Origin: a virus
DNA length: 20,650 bases
Strand: one strand, 5' to 3'
Virus record (IMG/VR): IMGVR_UViG_3300048930_000755
Location: 1-20,650 of that record
A program made the translations under genes and the position numbers. Below, one piece after another: positions 1-5,316 of the stretch; positions within the stretch are counted from its first letter, which is position 1; every line of letters begins with the position of its first letter. The notes beneath the pieces were generated by a model that saw nothing but the letters and a program-made list of their open reading frames with translations, did not search any database and was not told the origin of the DNA.

Positions 1-10
1 CCCGCCTCGG

Positions 11-200
11 TGAGCGTTTACACCTAATTCTGCAGTGACGGCGGAAGAGGGCGGGGCAGGGCGGAAGAGGGCGGAAGGCGCGGCGTATCAAGGGGTTGCG
101 GCGCGGTCTGGCGGGCGAGCACGGCAGCGGGGAATTCTGCAGTAACGGCTCGATTTGGCAGTTCCGCCGGCGAAACGCGAGGCCAGTGCAGAAATCCAGT
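11..200. other. Candidate left end of the Mu-like prophage with three transposase-site-like repeats
   Basis: No gene is convincing in the first 434 bases. Two direct copies of AATTCTGCAGTNACGG lie at 26-41 and 133-148, and an inverted, less exact copy (ATTTCTGCACT read on the minus strand) lies at 185-195. Their offsets (about 107 and then about 50 bases) resemble the spacing of the three transposase sites L1, L2 and L3 at the left end of phage Mu. A TG dinucleotide at 11-12 could be the terminal TG of the element, which would leave bases 1-10 as host flank. This is inference: the right end and the target duplication are outside the window, so the exact terminus is not established. Confidence 0.45.
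41..80. repeat. Four tandem degenerate 10-mers
   Basis: Bases 41-80 read as four consecutive 10-base units: GCGGAAGAGG, GCGGGGCAGG, GCGGAAGAGG and GCGGAAGGCG. Units 1 and 3 are identical. The period is close to one helical turn, so the same face of the DNA is presented each time. It sits between the first two transposase-site-like repeats. It may be a protein-binding or bent tract, or simple repeat expansion; the sequence alone does not decide. Confidence 0.5.
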
Positions 201-242
201 AAGACGCAAGCCTCTGGTGCGGCGTGGAAAAATGCTCGCGCG

Positions 243-377
243 GTTGCATCTTCGGGCGTCGGAACATGCAACTTTTCGCGCAAGTTCGGGAGCGCGGTTG
301 CATGTTCGGCCAAGCGACGGATTACAAAAGGAAAAAAGCGCGATGAAGGGGCGCGACTGGAGGCGCGAACATGCAAC
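243..377. repeat. Four copies of GTTGCATSTTC in alternating orientation
   Basis: The 11-mer GTTGCATCTTC is at 243-253 (plus). Its relative GTTGCATGTTC is at 262-272 (minus), 297-307 (plus) and 367-377 (minus). Three copies extend to GGTTGCATSTTCG. Centre-to-centre distances grow (about 19, 35 and 70 bases) and orientation alternates. The array lies between the putative phage terminus and the 3' end of the tail-fibre gene. It looks like an array of binding sites for a dimeric or multimeric protein such as the transposase or an accessory factor; which protein binds is unknown. Confidence 0.6.
324..355 (-). terminator. Possible intrinsic terminator of the tail-fibre operon
   Basis: On the minus strand, about 80-110 bases past the tail-fibre stop codon, a short GC-only stem (CGCG at 352-355 pairing with CGCG at 339-342) is followed by a T6-CC-T4 run (complement of 326-337). 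The T run is striking in such GC-rich DNA, but the stem is only 4 bp, so the call is weak. The same purine run could instead be read as a plus-strand ribosome-binding site before the ATG at 343. Confidence 0.3.
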
Positions 378-434
378 CGATTTTGCGCCGGAACCGCCTT
401 TTCGCAGGCCCGCCGGGGCCGCTCGCCGGGGGCG

Positions 435-1445
435 TCAGAAGTCGGTCTCGATGTAGAGGCGCGAGAAGGCGAGCTGGCAGGCGGCGGCCGTCGCGCCGTT
501 CCCCAGCCAGGCGTGGTGCGCCAAGAAAGTTGTCGTAAGCGGCATGTTCACGGCGTCGGTAAAAGTACCCTCGGCGCGATCCTCGAGGCCAGGGTTGAGC
601 ACGTCAAGGCGCCAGCCGATCTCGTTCGGATCGGACGGGCCGCAGAACGTCGTCAGCTCGTAGAGCCAGCCCTGCGTGACCGGGATGCCGGTGTCGACGC
701 GGGCGTGGCCGGAGGACAGGCGCGACGTCCACGCGCGAAAGGTGTCCTCGCCCTCGTCCCAGCCGACGCCGACAAAATTGATCAGGGCGGACGGGACCAC
801 CGAGCCGGCGATCGCGCCCGTAGAGCCGTGAAGGCCGAAAAGCCCCTTGTTCGTTTCCGGCAGAAGCTTCAGGCCAAAGCGGAGACGGTAGAACCATCCG
901 CCGAGGCCGGGCTGATCGCCGCGCCAGCACATCGTCTGCGCCACCCGCTGGTGCGCCACCGACCCGGCCGTCGCCGCGCTCTGGATCTGCGTGTGTGCCA
1001 TCGAGCCGATCAGGTCGGACGCGATGAGGGCGGGCGTCGAGGCGGTGCCAACGACACTGTGAGTCGGGCCTCCGACAAAGGAAAGCACTGCGCCGGAGCC
1101 GGTCGAAAGCAGAAAGACCCGGTTCCCGTAGAGTGCAGGCTGCAGGCTGGTGTCGAGCCCGGACGGCCCGAGCATCGACAGCAACCGCCGGCCGGCGATG
1201 TTCCGGCTGAACACGTCGAGGCCCGATCCGGGCGGGCTGGGCGTGGCGATGGACTGGAAGTTCAGCGTGCCCGTCACCTGCGACAGGGCGCCAAAGTAGG
1301 GCAGGGCGTTGTAGGGCGTCACGCCGTCGCCGATCTTCATGCGCCTTGCGTCGGTCTCCCAGCAGGGTTCTCCAGCCGCCAGAACCTCGTTGACCGAGGC
1401 GCAGAAAGCAGCGGTGCCGGCCCTGATCTCGATGCGATCACTCAT
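435..1445 (-). CDS. Tail fibre / receptor-binding protein with Mtd-like N-terminal domain
   Basis: A 336-residue protein that probably forms the distal, host-recognising part of the tail fibre. Residues 1-50 ([11 protein letters not shown], then [11 protein letters not shown], then [16 protein letters not shown]) match the small beta domain at the N-terminus of many fibres and of the Bordetella phage tropism determinant. A middle stretch of the type [20 protein letters not shown] is a recurrent linker in phage fibres. The C-terminal half, from about [12 protein letters not shown] to the final LYIETDF, looks like a jelly-roll, lectin-like domain seen at the ends of other fibres. The ATG at 1445 overlaps the end of the collagen-like gene by 8 bases, so the two are probably co-translated. 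There is no reverse transcriptase or template repeat, so I see no diversity-generating element. Confidence 0.8.
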   Translation of the reverse strand: MSDRIEIRAGTAAFCASVNEVLAAGEPCWETDARRMKIGDGVTPYNALPYFGALSQVTGTLNFQSIATPSPPGSGLDVFSRNIAGRRLLSMLGPSGLDTSLQPALYGNRVFLLSTGSGAVLSFVGGPTHSVVGTASTPALIASDLIGSMAHTQIQSAATAGSVAHQRVAQTMCWRGDQPGLGGWFYRLRFGLKLLPETNKGLFGLHGSTGAIAGSVVPSALINFVGVGWDEGEDTFRAWTSRLSSGHARVDTGIPVTQGWLYELTTFCGPSDPNEIGWRLDVLNPGLEDRAEGTFTDAVNMPLTTTFLAHHAWLGNGATAAACQLAFSRLYIETDF

Positions 1446-2154
1446 CGCCCGGCGTCCCCCCATTGATCCGGAACCCGCCGGTGTAGCTGTCCCCGGGCCG
1501 CCCGCCGGCAAAGCGGCGGAATATCCGCGACCAGGCGAGGCCGCCGGCGCCGTCGCTTGCCAGGACGTCGGCCGTCGTTCCACCAGGCGGCAGCGCGCTC
1601 GCGCCCGGCTCGCCGGCCGGGCCGGGCTCGCCCGCTGGCCCTGCCGGTCCCGCCGGCCCTTGCGGACCGGGGGTGCCGGGTGCGCCCGCGGTGCCGGCCG
1701 GCCCTTGCGGACCGGCGGACCCCTGCGGCCCCGGCAGGCCATCGGGGCCCGGCTGTCCGTCCGGCCCCGGCGCACCCATCGGCCCCGGCGGGCCAGCCGG
1801 GGCCGCCGCGCCGATCGGGCCCGCCGGTCCGGGAGCACCGGGGGCACCAGTCTCGCCGGTCGGGCCGGGCGACCCCGCCGGCCCGGCCGGGCCGGGGGCG
1901 CCCGGCGGTCCCGCCAGGCCGACCGGGGAAAGGACGAGCGGCGGGGCGGGGCGGGGCTGGACGGTGACGAGCTGCGGCGCGTCGGCGGCGACGGGCAGCG
2001 CGCGCAGCGGGGCGAGGATCTGCAAGCTCGGGGAGCCGGCGTGGGCGAGCGCGAGCCGGGGCGCTGGCGCGGGCGTCAGGTCGACGGCCGCCGAGGCGGG
2101 CGACGTGATGGTGACCGCGAGCGGGCGAAGCGTGATCTCGACGCCCGCTGTCAC
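1438..2154 (-). CDS. Collagen-like tail fibre protein (Gly-X-Y repeats)
   Basis: A 238-residue protein. Residues 1-78 are a Pro/Ala-rich N-terminal part with beta-strand-like segments. Residues 79-186 are about 36 Gly-X-Y triplets, rich in GPA, GAP and GPQ, with a single interruption at triplet 14 where Ala replaces Gly. After that comes [20 protein letters not shown], a motif typical of the connection between a collagen stalk and the next fibre domain. Collagen-like stalks form trimeric triple helices in phage fibres, so this is probably the shaft on which the downstream receptor-binding protein sits. The start codon overlaps the upstream gene's stop (ATGA). The 3' end overlaps the receptor-binding gene by 8 bases. 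Confidence 0.85.
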   Translation of the reverse strand: MTAGVEITLRPLAVTITSPASAAVDLTPAPAPRLALAHAGSPSLQILAPLRALPVAADAPQLVTVQPRPAPPLVLSPVGLAGPPGAPGPAGPAGSPGPTGETGAPGAPGPAGPIGAAAPAGPPGPMGAPGPDGQPGPDGLPGPQGSAGPQGPAGTAGAPGTPGPQGPAGPAGPAGEPGPAGEPGASALPPGGTTADVLASDGAGGLAWSRIFRRFAGGRPGDSYTGGFRINGGTPGDE

Positions 2155-2462
2155 GTCACGGTCACATGGATCGGGCCGACCGCGGCAATGTCGCCGCCGC
2201 CCGGCGGCAGCAGGCGGAACCAGAACCGCAGGTTCGGGCCCTGGGGCAGCGTGCCGGCGCTGTCGTCGATCACCAGCGCCAGCCGGCCGGCGGCGGCATC
2301 GGCGACCGAGATCGCCAGCGTGCCGGGCGGGAAGCCGTTCTGCGCATGGACCTCGGCGGTAAAGCCGGTCAGGTCGGCCGCGCCGCCCTCGCCGTCGCCC
2401 CAGAGCACGACATGCGTGGTCCGGCTGCCCCGCACGATCGGGATCTCGGGGCGTTCGGTCAC
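2151..2462 (-). CDS. Small tail/baseplate-associated protein, BppU N-domain-like
   Basis: A 103-residue protein starting with GTG at 2462. The pattern [15 protein letters not shown], then [12 protein letters not shown], then a glycine-rich end, resembles the small immunoglobulin-like domain found at the N-terminus of BppU-type baseplate proteins and in stand-alone proteins just upstream of fibre genes. The likely role is attachment of the fibre to the virion. The GTG overlaps the stop of a 12-codon leader ORF (GTGA), which argues for translational coupling. The gene ends in an ATGA overlap with the collagen-like gene. The family assignment is by pattern only. Confidence 0.6.
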   Translation of the reverse strand: MTERPEIPIVRGSRTTHVVLWGDGEGGAADLTGFTAEVHAQNGFPPGTLAISVADAAAGRLALVIDDSAGTLPQGPNLRFWFRLLPPGGGDIAAVGPIHVTVT

Positions 2463-2497
2463 CGTTGAACCGGCGTTGAAGGCGGGGTTTCAGGCAT
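2459..2497 (-). CDS. 12-codon leader ORF before the tail-fibre genes
   Basis: An ATG at 2497 with a strong ribosome-binding site (AGGAG, spacing 6-7) opens a frame [12 protein letters not shown] that ends in a TGA overlapping the GTG of the next gene. The strong site and the exact GTGA overlap suggest that ribosomes load here and re-initiate on the GTG, which has no good site of its own. The peptide itself may have no function. Confidence 0.4.
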   Translation of the reverse strand: MPETPPSTPVQR

Positions 2498-2588
2498 GGC
2501 TGCTCCTGCGATGCGATATGATATCACATAACATAATGCGGACGGAACAGCGGTCTTTGGCGCCACGGGCGAAGCGACTGGAGCGTGC
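2498..2588 (-). promoter_or_regulatory. AT-rich gap with possible promoter for the tail-fibre operon
   Basis: The 91 bases between the lipoprotein stop and the leader ORF include an unusually AT-rich tract (2516-2537) with the perfect palindrome TGATATCA at 2519-2526. On the minus strand TATCAT (2523-2518) is a good -10 candidate and would place the transcript start about 15 bases before the leader ATG. The -35 candidate (TTCCGT, 18-base spacing) is poor, so an activator may be needed. This would let the fibre genes be switched separately from the repressor and lipoprotein. Confidence 0.35.
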
Positions 2589-3032
2589 TTACCCCGGCGC
2601 CTCGGTCCGCCCGACAGATGGGCATTCCGTGCCGGATCGCGCCCAATAGGACAGCCAGCGGGCGTGCCTGGGATCGGGTTCGCCGATGCCCCGGCCGGAC
2701 TTGATCTGCACCTTTGTGCCGCCGCCATCGCGCGCGATGCGCACCTGTGAGTATGTTTGCGGAACGATTCCGCTGATGCCGTGCCGGATCTCACCATATC
2801 CAAGATCGGGATAGAGTTGTGCATCCAGCGTCGTCGCGCCCGACCCGAGAAAGTAGCCGGTTCCGGGCCGGACACACCGCCGCATCGTCGCGAGCATACC
2901 GGCATAGACGGCCTGATAGTTCCGGTCCAGGCGAAGCTCGACCTCATATGGTCGGGCGTCAACTTCGTTCGGGGAGTCGCAGCCCGAAAGCACGGCCGCC
3001 GCTGCAGCCAAGGCAAAGAACGCTTGTCGCAT
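2589..3032 (-). CDS. Putative lipoprotein coupled to the repressor gene
   Basis: A 147-residue protein. Residues 1-18 (MRQAFFALAAAAAVLSGC) form a classical lipoprotein signal with lipobox LSGC, so Cys18 should be lipidated. Residue +2 of the mature protein is Asp, which in Escherichia coli keeps lipoproteins in the inner membrane. The rest is a small hydrophilic domain with two more cysteines (in RRCVRP and TECPS) that could form a disulfide. I do not recognise the family. I chose the ATG at 3032 because it gives a clean signal peptide, follows GGAG and shares one base with the repressor stop (TGATG). An in-frame ATG at 3044 would add four residues. Its coupling to the repressor suggests expression in the lysogen, as expected of a superinfection-exclusion or conversion gene; that role is inference. 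Confidence 0.75.
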   Translation of the reverse strand: MRQAFFALAAAAAVLSGCDSPNEVDARPYEVELRLDRNYQAVYAGMLATMRRCVRPGTGYFLGSGATTLDAQLYPDLGYGEIRHGISGIVPQTYSQVRIARDGGGTKVQIKSGRGIGEPDPRHARWLSYWARSGTECPSVGRTEAPG

Positions 3033-3697
3033 CACCGCTCCCACACATGCCCCGACCAGACCACCTGGCCGTGGATTACCACGCGCGCCGCGTCCTCGCC
3101 GAGGCGCGGGATCGCCGGCCAGTCGGGGTTGACCGAGCGCAGGATCAGGCCCTGGCCGGGCAGGGCGTCGACATGCTTGACCAGCGTCTCGCCGCCGATG
3201 TCGGTCAGGGCGTAGACGCCGCGGGGGCGCGGCAGGGTGCGGGCGGTGTCGACCAGGGCGAGGTCGCCGTCGTGCAGGTCGGGTTCCATGCTGTCGCCCC
3301 GCACCCGCACCAGGACCGCGCGGTCGGGGCGCAGGCCCATGCGGTCGAGCCAGTCGCGGCGGAACGCGAGCTTGTCGATCTCGGGCGCATCCTCGTTCAC
3401 CGCGCCCGGCCCCGCCGACAGCCGCACGTCGAGCCGCGGCACCGCCGCCCAGGCCTCGTTGTTCAGCACCACCGTCTCGACCGGGCCGGTCTGGCGCGGG
3501 GGGCCGAAGTAGAACTCGAGACCAAGAACATCAGCCAATTTCTGAAGCGCAGGAAGATTGTATCGCTTGTCGCCCTCGCGCGGCATTCGCATGTTCTTGA
3601 TCAACGACGGATGGCCGACAGCGAGCTTGGAGGCGGCCGCATCGGTCAGCCTTTTGCGCTGCAAGGCATCGTCAATGGTCGCGAGAATCGGGTCCAT
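3032..3697 (-). CDS. S24/LexA-like phage repressor
   Basis: A 221-residue repressor that should hold the prophage dormant by binding the divergent control region just upstream. Residues 1-60 are a helix-turn-helix DNA-binding domain (TDAAASKLAVGHPSLIKNMR, then LPALQKLADVLGL). Residues 90-215 are an S24 peptidase-like domain with the catalytic Ser136 in VRGDSMEP and Lys174 in ETLVKHVD. An Ala95-Gly96 pair (LSAGPG) fits the RecA-stimulated self-cleavage site. Mu's own c repressor lacks this domain, so induction here is probably tied to the SOS response. The ATG at 3697 is preceded by only a -10 element, with no ribosome-binding site, so the mRNA is probably leaderless. The stop overlaps the lipoprotein start. 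Confidence 0.9.
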   Translation of the reverse strand: MDPILATIDDALQRKRLTDAAASKLAVGHPSLIKNMRMPREGDKRYNLPALQKLADVLGLEFYFGPPRQTGPVETVVLNNEAWAAVPRLDVRLSAGPGAVNEDAPEIDKLAFRRDWLDRMGLRPDRAVLVRVRGDSMEPDLHDGDLALVDTARTLPRPRGVYALTDIGGETLVKHVDALPGQGLILRSVNPDWPAIPRLGEDAARVVIHGQVVWSGHVWER

Positions 3698-3703
3698 CGC
3701 CGG

Positions 3704-3731
3704 ATATTAGCCGGTAGCGGCTAAATCGCAA
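3704..3731 (-). promoter_or_regulatory. Repressor promoter, apparently leaderless
   Basis: On the minus strand TTGCGA (3731-3726) and TAATAT (3709-3704), 16 bases apart, form a plausible sigma-70 promoter. The expected transcript start falls at about the repressor ATG (3697), which has no Shine-Dalgarno sequence. The first operator copy (3708-3721) lies between and over these elements, so repressor or Cro binding would also control repressor synthesis. Confidence 0.5.
3707..3724. promoter_or_regulatory. Operator copy 1
   Basis: TTAGCCGGTAGCGGCTAA: six-base palindromic arms (TTAGCC and GGCTAA). Its 3708-3721 core matches 13 of 14 bases of the repeat in the larger operator next to it. It overlaps the -10 region of the repressor promoter. 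Confidence 0.7.
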
Positions 3732-3736
3732 ATAGC

Positions 3737-3776
3737 TAGCCTGTAGCGGCTTGACCATTGTGGCCGCTACAGGCTA
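3737..3776. promoter_or_regulatory. Operator copies 2 and 3, a perfect 14-bp inverted repeat
   Basis: TAGCCTGTAGCGGC at 3737-3750 is followed after 12 bases by its exact complement at 3763-3776. The early promoter -35 (TTGACC) lies in the spacer, so a bound regulator on each arm would cover it. Together with copy 1, started 29 bases away, this gives three sites for the repressor and/or the Cro-like protein. In Mu the operator region also serves as the internal transposition enhancer; the same could hold here. Confidence 0.75.
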
Positions 3777-3780
3777 TCGT
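3751..3780 (+). promoter_or_regulatory. Early operon promoter, apparently leaderless
   Basis: TTGACC (3751-3756) and TATCGT (3775-3780), 18 bases apart, are good sigma-70 elements. The transcript would start at about 3787, which is the ATG of the first early gene. That gene has no ribosome-binding site, in agreement with a leaderless message. The promoter is embedded in the inverted-repeat operator. Confidence 0.55.
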
Positions 3781-3786
3781 TCGCTC

Positions 3787-4035
3787 ATGACACAGAGATC
3801 CGCGCTCATCACCCTCGCAGAGACGCTCGCCGCCCATCAGGGCGTCACGCATTTCGCGATTTCCATGCGGGCCCTCGGTAAGGGCGATTTCTTCAAGAAG
3901 CTGATCGCCGGCGGCGACTGCCGGACTGCGACTGCCGCGCGTGTCGTGACTTGGTTTGCCGACCATTGGCCGCGCGACCTCGAATGGCCGCGCGACATTC
4001 CGCGCCCGCCGCGGTCGGACCGGGAGGCGGCGTGA
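3787..4035 (+). CDS. Small Cro/Ner-like DNA-binding regulator
   Basis: An 82-residue protein in the position of Mu ner: first gene of the early operon, divergent from the repressor. The central part (THFAISMRALGKGDFFKKLI, then TATAARVVTWFADHWP) has the helical pattern of a small regulator common in Rhodobacteraceae genomes, with a recognition helix after GKGDFFKKL and the WFADHWP ending. It probably binds the operator repeats to turn down the repressor and the early promoter. I chose the ATG at 3787; a TTG at 3751 is in frame but lies inside the -35 element. The stop shares one base with the ATG at 4035 of the next frame. Confidence 0.65.
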   Translation: MTQRSALITLAETLAAHQGVTHFAISMRALGKGDFFKKLIAGGDCRTATAARVVTWFADHWPRDLEWPRDIPRPPRSDREAA

Positions 4036-4139
4036 TGCCCTTCGCCGACCTTTCACCCCTCACCCTTGACGCGCTGCGCCTCCTGAATTGGGCGGTCGGC
4101 GCCCGGATCGCTGAACTCGAACCCTCAGAAAGGACCAAA

Positions 4140-4403
4140 ATGACCCGTTCCGACCTGATTGCCGCCGTCTCGACCGACGCCGGCCTGAGCCATGCCGCGG
4201 CTGGCCGCGCGATCGACGCGCTGCTGGATGTGATCCGGGCCGAGACCGCGGCCGGGCGCCCGGTGGCGATCCGCAACTTCGGCACGTTCCGGAAGCGGCA
4301 CCGGAGCGCGCGCGAGGTCCGCAACCCCCAGACCGGCGCGCCGGTCGCGGTTCCGGCGAGCGACGTGCTGGCGTTCCGCGCCTCGCGCCCGGCGCGCGCG
4401 TGA
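4140..4403 (+). CDS. HU/IHF-family DNA-bending protein (with possible longer form from 4035)
   Basis: An 87-residue protein of normal HU length. It begins with the helical dimer part (MTRSDLIAAVSTDAGLSHAA), then the signature AIRNFGTFRKRHRSAREVRN and the arm residues RNPQTGAPV, whose proline intercalates into DNA in this family. Mu transposition needs host HU and IHF to bend the ends and the enhancer, so a phage-encoded copy next to the control region may help transpososome assembly. The ATG at 4140 follows AAAGGA and gives the family length. An in-frame ATG at 4035 follows GGGAGG at an ideal distance and is coupled to the previous stop (TGATG), giving a 122-residue form with 35 extra residues (PFADLSPLTLDALRLLNWAV and on). 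Both may be made. Confidence 0.85.
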   Translation: MTRSDLIAAVSTDAGLSHAAAGRAIDALLDVIRAETAAGRPVAIRNFGTFRKRHRSAREVRNPQTGAPVAVPASDVLAFRASRPARA

Positions 4404-4537
4404 TGGGCCGGGTTCTGACGGCCGCACGGCGGCTGGAGGACAGCATGGCCGGCGACCTGCTGGCGGTGGTGAGCCTGTTCGGGATCGGCTGGTGCCTCAT
4501 GCTCGGCGCAGCCATGCTTGCGGGGGACCTGCCATGA
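4403..4537 (+). CDS. 44-residue single-span membrane protein
   Basis: A short frame, MGRVLTAARRLEDSMAGDLL followed by a hydrophobic stretch of about 22 residues (LAVVSLFGIGWCLMLGAAML). It shares one base with the HU stop (TGATG) and ends in an ATGA overlap with the next gene. The tight couplings at both ends are the main evidence that it is real. One transmembrane helix is predicted, with the basic N-terminus inside. The function is unknown. Confidence 0.55.
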   Translation: MGRVLTAARRLEDSMAGDLLAVVSLFGIGWCLMLGAAMLAGDLP

Positions 4538-4764
4538 GCATGAGCCTGAGGGGTGTCGGCGCCGACAGCCGTCTGGCGCGGGTGCGGCTGCTGCTGCGGT
4601 TCGCTCGGGTGGCCGACACGGGGATGCGAACCGCCAAGTCGCAGGTCGACCGGGATCTGGCGACCGACCAGTATTGCCGCGCGGTCGACGCGCTGGTGGC
4701 GGAGCTGGGCGCACTCGAGGATGCCGGGGACCTGGCGCTTGCCTTTCCGGCGGCCGCGTCATGA
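4534..4764 (+). CDS. Hypothetical early protein
   Basis: A 76-residue, largely helical, slightly basic protein (RLARVRLLLRFARVAD, then DQYCRAVDALVAELGALED). It begins in an ATGA overlap with the membrane-protein gene and ends in an ATGA overlap with the zinc-finger gene. No family is recognised. A second in-frame ATG two codons downstream is equally possible. Its place in the small-gene block between the regulators and transposase suggests an early accessory role. Confidence 0.6.
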   Translation: MSMSLRGVGADSRLARVRLLLRFARVADTGMRTAKSQVDRDLATDQYCRAVDALVAELGALEDAGDLALAFPAAAS

Positions 4765-5081
4765 GGCCGGCCTTGACGACGCCTGCGCGCGCGCCCGCCT
4801 ACGAGGTCGCGCGCCGCCCGCTGGGGTGGCTGGTGGTCACCGGGGCCGGCGTGCCGGCCAGCCCGGTGTTCGCGCGCCGGGACCAGGCCGAGTCGCTGGC
4901 GGCGCGGCTGGCGGCGCGGGCCGGGCTGCGCAAGCGGGTCTGCCTGCACTGCGGGTGGCTGTTCCTGTCGTCGTGTTTCGGCGAGCGGCTGTGCCGGCCC
5001 TGTGTGGTGCAGATGGGCCTGTCCACCAGCGTCGTGCACGGCACGCGCCGGCGGTCGGCCGCCCCGCGCGAGAGGGCCTGA
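4761..5081 (+). CDS. Small zinc-ribbon protein
   Basis: A 106-residue protein. The first 55 residues are basic and Ala-rich. Residues of the form CLHC, then 13 residues, then CRPC give a four-cysteine zinc knuckle in the second half, and the tail is Arg-rich. Such small zinc-ribbon proteins are frequent in early phage operons and may bind nucleic acid or a host protein. It starts at an ATG overlapping the previous stop, and the next gene follows after one base. The specific function is unknown. Confidence 0.6.
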   Translation: MRPALTTPARAPAYEVARRPLGWLVVTGAGVPASPVFARRDQAESLAARLAARAGLRKRVCLHCGWLFLSSCFGERLCRPCVVQMGLSTSVVHGTRRRSAAPRERA

Positions 5082-5082
5082 C

Positions 5083-5316
5083 ATGCATGCCGCCACGCTT
5101 GCCTCGCCCCGGCTGCAGCGCGTGCTGGCGCTGCTGTCGGACGGACGGCCGCACACCACGCGGCAGATCGTCCGGGGGGCGCGGGTGATGGCGGTCAGCG
5201 CCTGCATCGCGGAATTGCGCGCCTGCGGCGCCGAGATCCTGTGCCAGCGCCGGCCGGGCCCGCCCGGGTTCGGCCCGCGGTTCTACTACACGCTGATCAA
5301 GGGACCCGAGGCATGA
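5083..5316 (+). CDS. Small winged-helix DNA-binding protein
   Basis: A 77-residue protein whose pattern (LQRVLALLSDGRPHTTRQIV, then VSACIAELRACGAEILCQRR, then FYYTLI) is that of a single winged-helix domain: helix, recognition helix, and a beta wing ending in a Tyr-Tyr strand. It probably binds DNA as a regulator of the early region. It lies one base after the zinc-ribbon gene and overlaps the ParB-like gene by an ATGA. Confidence 0.65.
   Translation: MHAATLASPRLQRVLALLSDGRPHTTRQIVRGARVMAVSACIAELRACGAEILCQRRPGPPGFGPRFYYTLIKGPEA

Noticed and set aside
243-377. CRISPR array
   Set aside because: The repeats are only 11-14 bases, alternate in orientation and have irregular spacing.
343-456. 37-codon plus-strand ORF after an AAAAGGAAAAAA run
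   Set aside because: The purine run resembles a ribosome-binding site, but the frame is short, Arg-rich, contains one of the repeated 11-mers and runs into the fibre gene on the other strand. The run is better explained as a minus-strand T tract.
1-1445. Diversity-generating retroelement for the Mtd-like fibre
   Set aside because: There is no reverse transcriptase, no template repeat and no C-type-lectin variable region. Only the small N-terminal domain resembles Mtd.
96-1466. 456-codon plus-strand frame across the left region
   Set aside because: It lies opposite the tail-fibre gene and has no recognisable domain.
1673-2362. Plus-strand collagen-like protein
   Set aside because: Gly-X-Y here is a by-product of the complementary Gly-Pro repeat. 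The minus strand has proper flanking fibre domains and overlapping neighbours in the same direction.
380-2588. Invertible fibre segment like the Mu G region
   Set aside because: I found no matching long inverted repeats on the two sides and no serine invertase gene in the window.
3737-3776. Intrinsic terminator
   Set aside because: The 14-bp inverted repeat has no T run, lies in a divergent promoter and encloses the -35 element, so an operator is more likely.
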